DNA of 64,000 nt from Xanthobacteraceae bacterium (GTDB lineage: Bacteria > Pseudomonadota > Alphaproteobacteria > Rhizobiales > Xanthobacteraceae). Where the stretch lies: positions 62,001 to 126,000 of the forward strand of contig JALHLQ010000001.1 of assembly GCA_022844485.1 (NCBI GenBank), written 5' to 3'. The translations under genes were made by a program, and so were the position numbers. Of the stretch, positions 9,008 through 16,413 are shown piece by piece; the stretch's first letter is position 1, and every line of letters starts with the position of its first letter. The notes beneath the pieces are model-generated. The model was not told where the DNA came from. It did no database searches and saw only the letters and a list, made by a program, of their open reading frames with translations.

Positions 9008-9027
9008 GCCGGGGGGCGGGGGCTGGA

Positions 9028-9666
9028 ATGCCGGTGGGTGGAGCGGACGTTCCGCGACGCGAACTCTCCAAGGACGAGATCTTGCTCGAAGTGCTCGACG
9101 TGGTCGAGCGCAATCCCTCGGTCACGCAACGCTCGGTCGCCGTCGAGCTCGGCATCGCGCTTGGGCTGGCCAACGCTTATTTGCGGCGCTGCGCGCGCAA
9201 GGGCTGGATCAAGGTTCGGGAAATCCCGCCGCGCCGCTACGCCTATTATCTGACGCCGCAGGGTTTTTCCGAGAAGTCTCGCCTCACCGCGCAGTATCTC
9301 TCGCATTCCTTCTCGTTTTTCCGCAAGGCCAGGGCGCAGTACAGCGACCTTTTTGCGCTCGCCTCCGCGCGCGGTCACCATCGGCTTGTTCTGATCGGAA
9401 CCGGCGACTTGGCCGATGTGGCGAGCCTGGTCGCGCATGAGCAGGGCGTGCAGATCGTCGGAATCCACGACGTGCAGAACAGCCGCTCGGTGAGCGCCGC
9501 GATGATGGGCAGCGCCGACGCTCTCGTCGTCACCTCGATGTCAAATCCGCAGGCCATTTTCGACTCCGCGGTGGCGATATTTGGAATCGACCGCGTTTAC
9601 GCGCCGGACCTGTTGCGGCTTCGCCTATCGGCGGGCGCGCCGGCGGCAAAGCGGGCGTCGCAATGA
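9028..9666 (+). CDS. Winged-helix transcriptional regulator with C-terminal Rossmann-like sensor domain
   Basis: DNA-binding protein of 212 residues. Residues 15-82 form a winged helix-turn-helix: EILLEVLDVVERNP, then a recognition region around QRSVAVELGIALGLANAYL, then a wing ending YAYYLTPQGF. A helical linker (88-110) leads to a Rossmann-like domain at 118-196 with IGTGDLAD (123-130) followed by GVQIVGIHD. That pattern resembles the nucleotide-binding half of NeuD/PglD sugar acyltransferases or CoA-binding domains. It may sense a sugar-nucleotide or related metabolite; this is inference. The gene lies just downstream of two palindromic operators and shares ATGA with the nusG-like gene, so the two are co-translated. 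ATG 9028 follows a G-rich stretch; ATG 9002 is in another frame. Confidence 0.8.
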   Translation: MPVGGADVPRRELSKDEILLEVLDVVERNPSVTQRSVAVELGIALGLANAYLRRCARKGWIKVREIPPRRYAYYLTPQGFSEKSRLTAQYLSHSFSFFRKARAQYSDLFALASARGHHRLVLIGTGDLADVASLVAHEQGVQIVGIHDVQNSRSVSAAMMGSADALVVTSMSNPQAIFDSAVAIFGIDRVYAPDLLRLRLSAGAPAAKRASQ

Positions 9667-10172
9667 GCGCGGGCCCGCATTGGTACGTCGTTCACACGCA
9701 GCCCCACAACGAGGGGCGCGCGGAGGAGCATCTTCGGCGGCAGAGCTTTGCGGTTTACCTGCCGCGATACCTTCGGCAGCGGCGCCATGCGCGCAAGAGC
9801 GAGATCGTGTCTCGGCCGCTGTTTCCGCGCTATCTATTCGTCCTCTTGGATCTCACGAAGGATCGTTGGCGCAGCATCCAATCGACTTTCGGCGTCAGTC
9901 ATCTCGTCACCGCCGGCGACGAGCCGCTTCATGTGCCCGATCGGGTGGTGGAGGAAATCCGCGCGCGCGAGGATTCCGAGGGTTACGTCCAGCTGGGGTT
10001 GCCGGCCGGCGTCGGCCCGGGCAGCCAAATTCGGCTTCTCGATGGGGTCTTCGCCGACAGCAAGGGCGTGCTCGAGCGCATTTCGGATGAGAGACGCGTC
10101 GCCGTGCTGCTTCAGCTGCTCGGCCGCGAAGTGCGGGTTTTTGTTCCGGTGACTTCGGTCGGGGTGGCCTGA
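9663..10172 (+). CDS. NusG/RfaH-family transcription antiterminator
   Basis: Specialised NusG paralogue of 169 residues. The NGN domain (about 6-100) begins HWYVVHTQPHNEGRAEEHL and carries the FPRYLFV strand that contacts RNA polymerase. A KOW domain follows (about 118-145, GSQIRLLDG and KGVLERIS). RfaH, UpxY and LoaP relatives let RNA polymerase read through long polysaccharide operons. Its place here, immediately before a run of about 40 kb of glycan genes and 57 bases before an ops-like DNA element, fits that role. It overlaps the regulator gene by ATGA. Housekeeping NusG, which normally sits with secE and ribosomal genes, is not in this window. Confidence 0.9.
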   Translation: MSAGPHWYVVHTQPHNEGRAEEHLRRQSFAVYLPRYLRQRRHARKSEIVSRPLFPRYLFVLLDLTKDRWRSIQSTFGVSHLVTAGDEPLHVPDRVVEEIRAREDSEGYVQLGLPAGVGPGSQIRLLDGVFADSKGVLERISDERRVAVLLQLLGREVRVFVPVTSVGVA

Positions 10173-10197
10173 AGTCGTAAGCGTCAAGTCCGGCTTG

Positions 10198-10240
10198 CAC
10201 TCGGGTGGACAGTGGATTCACCCGAAGTGCGGTAGCGTGC
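10198..10240 (+). promoter_or_regulatory. JUMPstart-like hairpin and ops-like element
   Basis: GCGGTAGCGTGC at 10229-10240 matches the ops sequence that recruits enterobacterial RfaH (core GGCGGTAGCGTG) at 11 of 12 core positions, with T in place of the first G. Immediately upstream CACTCGGGTG (10198-10207) pairs with CACCCGAAGTG (10219-10229) as a 10-bp stem with one bulged A and an 11-base loop, like the RNA hairpin part of JUMPstart leaders. It lies between the nusG-like gene and pseB. The match is seen directly; recruitment of the local NusG paralogue is inferred. Confidence 0.7.
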
Positions 10241-10269
10241 CCGAGTCATCAAACCGAGCGTATTCATCA

Positions 10270-11310
10270 ATGACCAATCATCGAAGTTTCGACGACCCTT
10301 CCGTCGATCTCTCGCATCTGTCGGTGCTTGTGACCGGAGGCACGGGATCGTTCGGCCGCGCCTTTGTGCGCAAGCTGTTGAGCGACAAGCCGCCGCGTCG
10401 TCTGATCGTGCTCTCGCGCGACGAGCAAAAGCAGGAGACGATGGCGCGCGAGCTCCAGGCTGCGATGCCTGACAAGTTCGACCGGCTGCGCTTCTTCATC
10501 GGCGACGTTCGCGACGCATCGCGGCTCGAACTCGCCATGCGCGACGTCGACACCGTCGTTCATGCGGCGGCCCTGAAGATCGTGCCGACGGCTGAATACA
10601 ATCCGTTCGAATGCATCCTCACCAACGTGCATGGCGCGGAGAATGTGGTGAAGGCCGCGCTGCGCACCGGGGCCATGCGGGTCGTGGCGCTCTCGACCGA
10701 CAAAGCGGCCAGCCCGATCAATCTCTACGGAGCGTCCAAGCTCGCCTCCGACAAGATCATGGTGGCGGCCAACAATCTCTCCGGCGATACCGGAGCGCGC
10801 TTTGCCGTCGTGCGCTATGGGAACGTCATCGGCTCCCGCGGGTCGGTGGTGCCGCTCTTTCAGGATATGATCCGGCGTGGCGCGAAAGTGCTGCCGATCA
10901 CCGATCCGCGCATGACCCGCTTCTGGATCACCATCGAGCAGGGGGTCAGCTTCGTTCTGTCCTCCCTCGCCATGATGGCGGGCGGCGAGATCTTCGTGCC
11001 GAAAATTCCCTCGATGCGGATTACCGATCTGGCGAAGGCCGTTGCTCCGCATCTTCCCCAAGAAACGATCGGGGTGCGGCCCGGTGAGAAGCTGCACGAG
11101 GTCATGATTACGGAAGACGACGCGCGCGTGACGGTCGAGCTCGACGACCGTTATGTCATCTGTCCCTCGAATCAGGGCTGGACGCGCGATCATCTCGATC
11201 GGCTCGGCGCGCGAGCGGTGGCCGAAGGCTTCCGATACTCATCCGACCTCAATCCCGAGTGGCTCGATCCCACCGGCTTGAACTATCTGATCGCCCGCAA
11301 GGCCGCATGA
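10270..11310 (+). CDS. pseB: UDP-N-acetylglucosamine 4,6-dehydratase (inverting), PseB
   Basis: First step of pseudaminic acid synthesis: UDP-GlcNAc to UDP-2-acetamido-2,6-dideoxy-L-arabino-hexos-4-ulose. The 346-residue soluble SDR has VTGGTGSFG near the N-terminus, AAALKIVP, and the catalytic segment STDKAASPINLYGASK, with Asp-Lys and a retained Tyr-X3-Lys. ATG 10270 is chosen over an upstream in-frame extension because the extension runs through the hairpin/ops leader and does not look coding. It shares ATGA with pseC. PseB, PseC, PseG and PseI all lie between 10.3 and 19 kb, so the assignment is strong. Confidence 0.93.
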   Translation: MTNHRSFDDPSVDLSHLSVLVTGGTGSFGRAFVRKLLSDKPPRRLIVLSRDEQKQETMARELQAAMPDKFDRLRFFIGDVRDASRLELAMRDVDTVVHAAALKIVPTAEYNPFECILTNVHGAENVVKAALRTGAMRVVALSTDKAASPINLYGASKLASDKIMVAANNLSGDTGARFAVVRYGNVIGSRGSVVPLFQDMIRRGAKVLPITDPRMTRFWITIEQGVSFVLSSLAMMAGGEIFVPKIPSMRITDLAKAVAPHLPQETIGVRPGEKLHEVMITEDDARVTVELDDRYVICPSNQGWTRDHLDRLGARAVAEGFRYSSDLNPEWLDPTGLNYLIARKAA

Positions 11311-12488
11311 GCGATTTCCTGCCCTATGGTCGGCAGACGATCGAGGACGACGACGTGAGCGCCGTCGCCGCGGCTTTGCGCGACGATCTTCTCACGACCG
11401 GTCCGAAGGTCGACGAGTATGAGCGCGCTTTCGCGCGCATGACGGGCGCGGCGCACGCAGTGGCCTGCAACAGCGGAACGGCGGCGCTGCATCTCGCCTG
11501 CCTGGCGATGGATATGGGACCGCAGGACGCCGCCGTCGTTCCGACGATGACCTTCCTTGCAACCGCCAATGTCGTGCGCATGACCGGCGCCGAGGTGATT
11601 TTCGCCGACGTCGATCCGGAGACCGGGCTCATGACGGCGGAAACATTCGAGGCGGCGCGCGAACAGGCGGGGCGCGCTGGCCGCATCAAGGCCGCGCTTC
11701 CGGTCCACCTCAACGGCCAGGTTTGCGATATGCCGGAGCTCGCCGCCGCCGCGAGCGCCAAGGCGATCGCCTTGACCGAGGATGCCTGTCACGCGCTTGG
11801 GATCGAGAATATCGGCGCAACATCCCATTCGCGCATGGCCTGTTTCTCGACGCATCCGGTGAAGGCGATCGCGACCGCGGAGGGCGGCATGGTGACGACG
11901 GCCGACGCCGGACTCGCAGCCCGCATGCGCAGCTTGCGTTCCCACGGCATGGTGCGTGATCCGTCCGCCTTCGCCAACCGGGACCTGGCCTTCGCCGGCG
12001 TCGATGGGGCCAATCCCTGGTATTACGAGATGCCCGAGGTCGGCTGGAATTATCGCCTGCCCGATGTTCTCTGCGCGCTGGGCCTCAGCCAACTTGCGAA
12101 GCTCGATCGTTTTCACCGCCGCCGCATCGAGATCGCGCGGCTCTACGATCGTCTGCTGTCGCCGCTGTCCCCGCGGCTGCGGCCCGTGACGCACGGCAAT
12201 CGACCGCATGGCTGGCATCTTTACGCGGTGCTGATCGATTTCGCTGCGCTGGGGACGACGCGCGCCCGCGTCATGAATGCACTCCGTTCGCAAGGAATTG
12301 GGACGCAGGTGCACTACATCCCCGTCCATCTGCAGCCTTACTACCGCAACCGCTACCCGAACGTGAGCCTTCCGGGGGCGGAGTCCTATTATTCTCGCTG
12401 CCTGTCCCTTCCGATCTTTCCGGCGATGACGGATGGCGACGTCTCGCGTGTGGTGGAGGCGCTGGCGCATCTCCTGCGGGGCGGCTGA
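11307..12488 (+). CDS. pseC: UDP-4-amino-4,6-dideoxy-N-acetyl-L-altrosamine transaminase, PseC
   Basis: PLP-dependent DegT/DnrJ/EryC1-family aminotransferase of 393 residues that aminates C4 of the PseB product. It opens LPYGRQTIEDDDV and has a NSGTAALHLA phosphate-binding turn. EDACHALG supplies the Asp contacting the PLP pyridine nitrogen. The Schiff-base lysine is Lys186 in STHPVKAIATAEGG. The ATG overlaps the pseB stop (ATGA). It ends 4 bases before the GTG start of the amidotransferase gene. Highly PseC-like throughout, including VGWNYR and IGTQVHYIPVH. Confidence 0.93.
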   Translation: MSDFLPYGRQTIEDDDVSAVAAALRDDLLTTGPKVDEYERAFARMTGAAHAVACNSGTAALHLACLAMDMGPQDAAVVPTMTFLATANVVRMTGAEVIFADVDPETGLMTAETFEAAREQAGRAGRIKAALPVHLNGQVCDMPELAAAASAKAIALTEDACHALGIENIGATSHSRMACFSTHPVKAIATAEGGMVTTADAGLAARMRSLRSHGMVRDPSAFANRDLAFAGVDGANPWYYEMPEVGWNYRLPDVLCALGLSQLAKLDRFHRRRIEIARLYDRLLSPLSPRLRPVTHGNRPHGWHLYAVLIDFAALGTTRARVMNALRSQGIGTQVHYIPVHLQPYYRNRYPNVSLPGAESYYSRCLSLPIFPAMTDGDVSRVVEALAHLLRGG

Positions 12489-12492
12489 TCTC

Positions 12493-13641
12493 GTGATCAA
12501 GTTCTGCAAGCGCTGTCTTTATCCCGATACGAAGCCGGATCTTTTCTTCGATGACCGCGGCGTGTGCGCGGCCTGCTCCGGCTTCGAGCGGCGCAAAGAG
12601 GTCGATTGGCCCGCCCGCGGCGAGGAATTCCGCCGCATCACGGATCGCTACCGCGCAAAGGACGGGTCCAACTATGATTGCATTGTGCCGGTGTCCGGCG
12701 GCAAGGACTCGACCTACCAGGTCATTCGTCTGCTCGAGCATGACCTCAAGCCTCTCTGCGTGACCGCGACGACCGACTCGCTCTCGGACATCGGCCGGCG
12801 AAACCTCCAAAACATCGGCAAGCTCGGCGTCGACCACATCGAGATCACGACCAATCCGGTGCTGCGCAGGCGCATCAACCGGATGGCGCTGACCGAAATC
12901 GGCGACATCTCCTGGCCGGAGCATGTCACGATTTTCACGGTGCCGGTCCGCCTGGCGGTCGCCATGCGCGTGCCGCTTCTGGTCTGGGGCGAGAATTCGC
13001 AAAACGAATATGGCGGGCCGGCCGCGGCTCAGGAGGGCCATGTGCTCGACCGGCGCTGGCTCGAGGAGTTCGGCGGGCTCCTCGGATTGCGTGTGTCCGA
13101 TCTCGTTGGACTTGACGGGATCTCCCGCCGCGACCTCGTGCAGTACAGCTATCCGAGCGACGACGAGCTCAAGTCGGCCGGCGTGACCGGCGTCTATCTT
13201 GGATACTTTTTTCCGTGGGACGGATACCAGAACGCGCTCATAGCCCAGGGTTACGGGTTCGAGACGCTGCCCCACATGGTCGAGGGATCGCTCGCCGCCT
13301 ATGAGAACCTCGATAATTACCAGACCGGCATCCATGACTATTTCAAGTTCCTGAAATACGGGTTCGGACGCGCGACCGACATCGCCAACAATCACATCCG
13401 GCGCGGCCGTCTCTCCCGCGCCGATGCGGTGGCGCTGGTCAAGCGGCATGACGGCAAGTTTCCCTGGACCTATCTCGGCCGGCCGATCGAAGACATCCTG
13501 CGCGAGATCGACATGAGCCTCGACGAGTTCCAGACGATCTGTGACCGCTTCACCAACAAGACGCTGTTCAAGGTCGATAACCGCGGCAAGCCGGTCCGCG
13601 ACCGAGGCGGCAATCTCATCCCGCTGTTTGAGCTGAACTGA
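12493..13641 (+). CDS. N-acetyl sugar amidotransferase (WbpG/PseA family)
   Basis: ATP-dependent enzyme of about 382 residues that converts an N-acetyl group on a sugar to an acetamidino group. Four cysteines, Cys5-X2-Cys8 and Cys25-X2-Cys28, form a zinc-knuckle-like site. SGGKDS (68-73) is the PP-loop ATP pyrophosphatase motif. WGENSQNEYGG and YFFPWDGYQN are conserved further on. The next two genes, HisH- and HisF-like, supply ammonia, as in WbpG/HisH2/HisF2 of Pseudomonas. In a pseudaminic acid cluster this suggests 5- or 7-acetamidino-Pse. GTG 12493 is preferred because the conserved CKRC segment begins at residue 5. Confidence 0.88.
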   Translation: MIKFCKRCLYPDTKPDLFFDDRGVCAACSGFERRKEVDWPARGEEFRRITDRYRAKDGSNYDCIVPVSGGKDSTYQVIRLLEHDLKPLCVTATTDSLSDIGRRNLQNIGKLGVDHIEITTNPVLRRRINRMALTEIGDISWPEHVTIFTVPVRLAVAMRVPLLVWGENSQNEYGGPAAAQEGHVLDRRWLEEFGGLLGLRVSDLVGLDGISRRDLVQYSYPSDDELKSAGVTGVYLGYFFPWDGYQNALIAQGYGFETLPHMVEGSLAAYENLDNYQTGIHDYFKFLKYGFGRATDIANNHIRRGRLSRADAVALVKRHDGKFPWTYLGRPIEDILREIDMSLDEFQTICDRFTNKTLFKVDNRGKPVRDRGGNLIPLFELN

Positions 13642-13643
13642 AC

Positions 13644-14285
13644 ATGGCGGCAGGCCTCACCGTCGTTGTCGATTACGGCTTGTGCAATATCGATTCGATG
13701 GTGCGCGCTCTCGAGGAATGCGGCGCGAGACACGTCGAGCCCACGCGCGATCCCCGTGTCGTCGACCGTGCAGACCGCATTGTTCTGCCGGGGGTCGGCA
13801 ATTTCGCATCCGCGATGCGCAATCTGGCGGCCTGGGGCTTGCTCGACTCCATCCGCCAGCGAAGCAGCACAAGCGAAGTGCCGTTCCTCGGAGCCTGCCT
13901 CGGCATGCAGCTCATGGCGAGCGCCGGCGCCGAAGGCGCGACCAACGGCAAGCTGGACGGTCTCGGGCTCGTCGAGGGCATGGTCGTCAGGCTCGAACGG
14001 CAGAATGCCGATGAGCGGATTCCTCATATCGGGTGGAACGAAGTCGTGACGGGACCCGGCTCCGTGTTGTTTGCGGGCGTGCCGGAAGCGAGCGATTTCT
14101 ACTTCGTGCACAGCTATCACCTGAAGCTGCGCGACGCCGCTGACGAGGCTGGCCGCACACCGTATTGCGGCGGCTTCACCTCGGCGATCGCGGCGGGCGG
14201 CAGGCCGATCTTCGGCACCCAGTTCCACCCGGAAAAGAGTCAGAAGAACGGCTTCCGGTTGCTGCGGAATTTCCTGGCCGTCTGA
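13644..14285 (+). CDS. hisH: HisH-type glutamine amidotransferase for acetamidino transfer
   Basis: Class I glutaminase of 213 residues. Nucleophile Cys85 lies in GACLGMQL and the His195/Glu197 pair in FHPEKS, so the catalytic triad is complete. It makes ammonia from glutamine for its HisF-like partner. It starts 2 bases after the amidotransferase stop and ends 3 bases before the HisF-like gene. Context argues that this is the second, surface-glycan copy (HisH2 type) and not the histidine-biosynthesis enzyme: no other his gene is nearby and its partner lacks a histidine-specific catalytic residue. Confidence 0.88.
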   Translation: MAAGLTVVVDYGLCNIDSMVRALEECGARHVEPTRDPRVVDRADRIVLPGVGNFASAMRNLAAWGLLDSIRQRSSTSEVPFLGACLGMQLMASAGAEGATNGKLDGLGLVEGMVVRLERQNADERIPHIGWNEVVTGPGSVLFAGVPEASDFYFVHSYHLKLRDAADEAGRTPYCGGFTSAIAAGGRPIFGTQFHPEKSQKNGFRLLRNFLAV

Positions 14286-14288
14286 ATC

Positions 14289-15047
14289 ATGTTGAAGACC
14301 CGGATCATTCCCACCCTGCTGTTCAAGGGCGTCGGCCTCGTCAAAGGCAAGTCGTTCGATTCCTCACGGCGGGTCGGCGCGGCCCTCCAGTCGATCAGGG
14401 TCTATAATCTGCGGGAGGTCGACGAGCTGGTCTTTCTCGACATTCTGGCGACCCCCCAGGGCGCGCGCCCGAACTTTCGCGAGATCGACGAACTGGCCGA
14501 CAACTGTTTCATGCCGATGACCGTCGGCGGCGGGGTGAGGTCGGTCGACGACATCGGCGAGCTGCTCGCTGTCGGGGCCGACAAGGTCGCCATCAACACC
14601 GCCGCGGTGGAGACGCCGGAACTGATCCGCGAAGGCGCCCGCGAATTCGGTTCGCAATGCATCGTGGTCTCGATCGATGCGATGCGCGGGAACGGCGGCG
14701 CGCCCGAGGTCATGACGCACTGCGCGCGCCGGACGACCGGGCGCGATCCGGTTCAATGGGCGAAGCAGGCGGAAGAGCTCGGCGCTGGAGAGATTCTGCT
14801 CACCTCGGTCGATCGAGATGGCACGATGAGCGGCTACGACGTCGATCTCGTGCGCGACGTCGCGGCCGCCGTGAACATTCCGGTGATCGCCTCGGGCGGC
14901 TGCGGCGATTACAACCATATGGCCGAAGTCCTTCATGGGACGCGCGCAAGCGCTGTCGCGGCGGCGTCCATCTTTCATTTCACCGAGCAGACGCCGCGGG
15001 AGGCGAAGCGCTATCTCGCCGAGCGCGGATTCAAGGTGAGGCTGTGA
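14289..15047 (+). CDS. AglZ/HisF2-family acetamidino modification protein
   Basis: (beta/alpha)8-barrel protein of 252 residues resembling imidazole glycerol phosphate synthase subunit HisF. Authentic HisF has Asp11 in a CLDV segment; here the aligned segment is PTLLFK with Leu11. Asp130 is kept (VVSIDAMRG). Loss of Asp11 means it probably cannot make imidazole glycerol phosphate. It probably acts as the barrel that passes ammonia from HisH to the WbpG-type amidotransferase. TVGGGVRS and IPVIASGGCGD are the phosphate-binding loops. It overlaps the next gene by GTGA. Confidence 0.9.
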   Translation: MLKTRIIPTLLFKGVGLVKGKSFDSSRRVGAALQSIRVYNLREVDELVFLDILATPQGARPNFREIDELADNCFMPMTVGGGVRSVDDIGELLAVGADKVAINTAAVETPELIREGAREFGSQCIVVSIDAMRGNGGAPEVMTHCARRTTGRDPVQWAKQAEELGAGEILLTSVDRDGTMSGYDVDLVRDVAAAVNIPVIASGGCGDYNHMAEVLHGTRASAVAAASIFHFTEQTPREAKRYLAERGFKVRL

Positions 15048-15787
15048 CGACCGCGGTCATCGTGCAGGCCCGGATGGGCTCGACCCGGTTGCCGGGGAAA
15101 GTGATGGAGGCGGTTCAGGGGCGCCCCGTCCTCGCGCATGTTCTTGGCCGCTGCGCCGAGATCCGCGGCGGCGACGTCGTTGTATGCGCCGTGCCGGATT
15201 CGGAGGAGAGCGCGCCGCTCGAGACGGTGGCCCGCGCACGCGGCGCGCAGGTCTATCGCGGGTCGGAACAGGATGTGCTTGGCCGCTACCTCGCCGCTGC
15301 GCGGATGGTCGGCGCCGACGTCGTCATGCGCATCACCTCCGACTGCCCGCTGATCGATCCGGACGTGTGCGGCGCCGTTCTGGCGTTGCGCGCGCGCGAG
15401 GGCGCCGACTACGCCACGAACAACATGCCGCGCAGCTTTCCGCTTGGGCTCGATTGCGAAGCGTTCACGACGGCTGCTCTCGCCGAAGCCGACAGGATGA
15501 CGCGCGAGCCCTATGACCGCGAGCATGTCACGCCGTGGCTGCGGCGGGCCCCGCATTTGAAGCGTGCGAATCTGGCGAGCGATCGCGCGGGCCTGGAGCA
15601 GCACCGCTGGACCCTCGATTATCCCGAGGATCTCGACTTTTTCCGCGCCGTCTTCGCCGCTTTGCCGGCCGGCAGCCGCGGCCGCATGGATGACGTGCTC
15701 TCCGTCATGGCCCGGCATCCGGCCCTTGCCGGCATCAACGCGCGACATAACCAGCCAAGTGACGCGCAGGAACGGGCGACCGCATGA
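15044..15787 (+). CDS. SpsF/NeuA-like cytidylyltransferase, candidate PseF
   Basis: Nucleotidyltransferase of about 247 residues of the SpsF (COG1861) type. The N-terminal nucleotide-binding loop is IVQARMGSTRLPGKV, followed by VMRITSDCPLIDPDV with the metal-binding Asp. SpsF-like proteins occur in pseudaminic acid clusters and are taken to activate the sugar with CMP, the PseF role. Two other cytidylyltransferases in this window (near 26.6 and 39.3 kb) belong to the NeuA branch, so this one is the best Pse candidate by position. GTG 15044 overlaps the upstream stop; an in-frame extension to 14657 is a shadow of the HisF-like gene. It overlaps the next gene by ATGA. Confidence 0.82.
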   Translation: MTTAVIVQARMGSTRLPGKVMEAVQGRPVLAHVLGRCAEIRGGDVVVCAVPDSEESAPLETVARARGAQVYRGSEQDVLGRYLAAARMVGADVVMRITSDCPLIDPDVCGAVLALRAREGADYATNNMPRSFPLGLDCEAFTTAALAEADRMTREPYDREHVTPWLRRAPHLKRANLASDRAGLEQHRWTLDYPEDLDFFRAVFAALPAGSRGRMDDVLSVMARHPALAGINARHNQPSDAQERATA

Positions 15788-16413
15788 CGACGTCAACGCC
15801 GCAGGCTGAATTCTGGCGGGGCGAGTTCGGCGACGCCTATACCGATCGCAATGCCGCCTCGGCGGAGCAGATGCAGGCGCGCATCGCGCTTTGGGCGGAT
15901 ATTCTGGCGCGAACGATTTCGGGGCCGCCGAAGACGATTCTCGAAATCGGCGCGAATCTCGGCGTCAATCTTCGCGCGCTCCGGCAACTGTCCCCGGCGC
16001 GCCGGCTGGCCGTGGAGCCCAACGACAAGGCGCGCGCCGTTTTGGTGCGCGACGGCGTCGTGGCGGCCGACGACGTGCGGGGCGGGCTTGCCTCGCACAT
16101 CGACTTTCCCGACGGCGTCGCCGATCTCGCCTTCACCTCCGGCGTTCTCATCCACATCCACCCCGATCATTTGCCTCAGTCGCTGAAGGAAATTCATCGG
16201 TGCGCCAATCGCTGGATCGGCTGCATCGAATACTTTTCCGACAAGCCGGAAATGATCCCCTATCGCGGGCACGAGGATCGGCTGTTCAAGCGCGACTTCG
16301 GCGGGCTGTGGCTCGATTCGTTCCCGGATCTCAGGATCGTGGCCTACGGTTTCGCCTGGAAGCGCGTGACCGGGCTCGACAACCTGACCTGGTGGCTGTT
16401 CGAAAAGCGCTGA
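15784..16413 (+). CDS. Pseudaminic acid biosynthesis-associated methylase
   Basis: SAM methyltransferase of 209 residues. It opens with EFWRGEFGDAYTDRN, the characteristic start of the methylase family found in pseudaminic acid clusters. Motif I is ILEIGANLGVN, with AVEPN as the acidic strand. The site of methylation is not known. It is translationally coupled on both sides: ATGA with the cytidylyltransferase gene and TGATG with the PseG fusion gene. Confidence 0.87.
   Translation: MTTSTPQAEFWRGEFGDAYTDRNAASAEQMQARIALWADILARTISGPPKTILEIGANLGVNLRALRQLSPARRLAVEPNDKARAVLVRDGVVAADDVRGGLASHIDFPDGVADLAFTSGVLIHIHPDHLPQSLKEIHRCANRWIGCIEYFSDKPEMIPYRGHEDRLFKRDFGGLWLDSFPDLRIVAYGFAWKRVTGLDNLTWWLFEKR

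Larger units (their letters stand above)
8714..9027. other. 314-base intergenic region upstream of the regulator gene
   Basis: This gap separates the minus-strand secreted-protein gene from the plus-strand regulator. Its right end holds the promoter and operators listed separately. A short perfect inverted repeat, CTCGCG-TGT-CGCGAG (8849-8863), is present, but the T-run lies on its 5' side, so it is not a terminator for the plus strand. I see no convincing gene here; short open frames lack ribosome-binding sites and recognisable sequence. Confidence 0.6.

Noticed and set aside
13644-15047. Histidine biosynthesis hisH-hisF
   Set aside because: The HisF-like protein lacks Asp11, no other his genes are near, and a WbpG-type amidotransferase gene is coupled to them.
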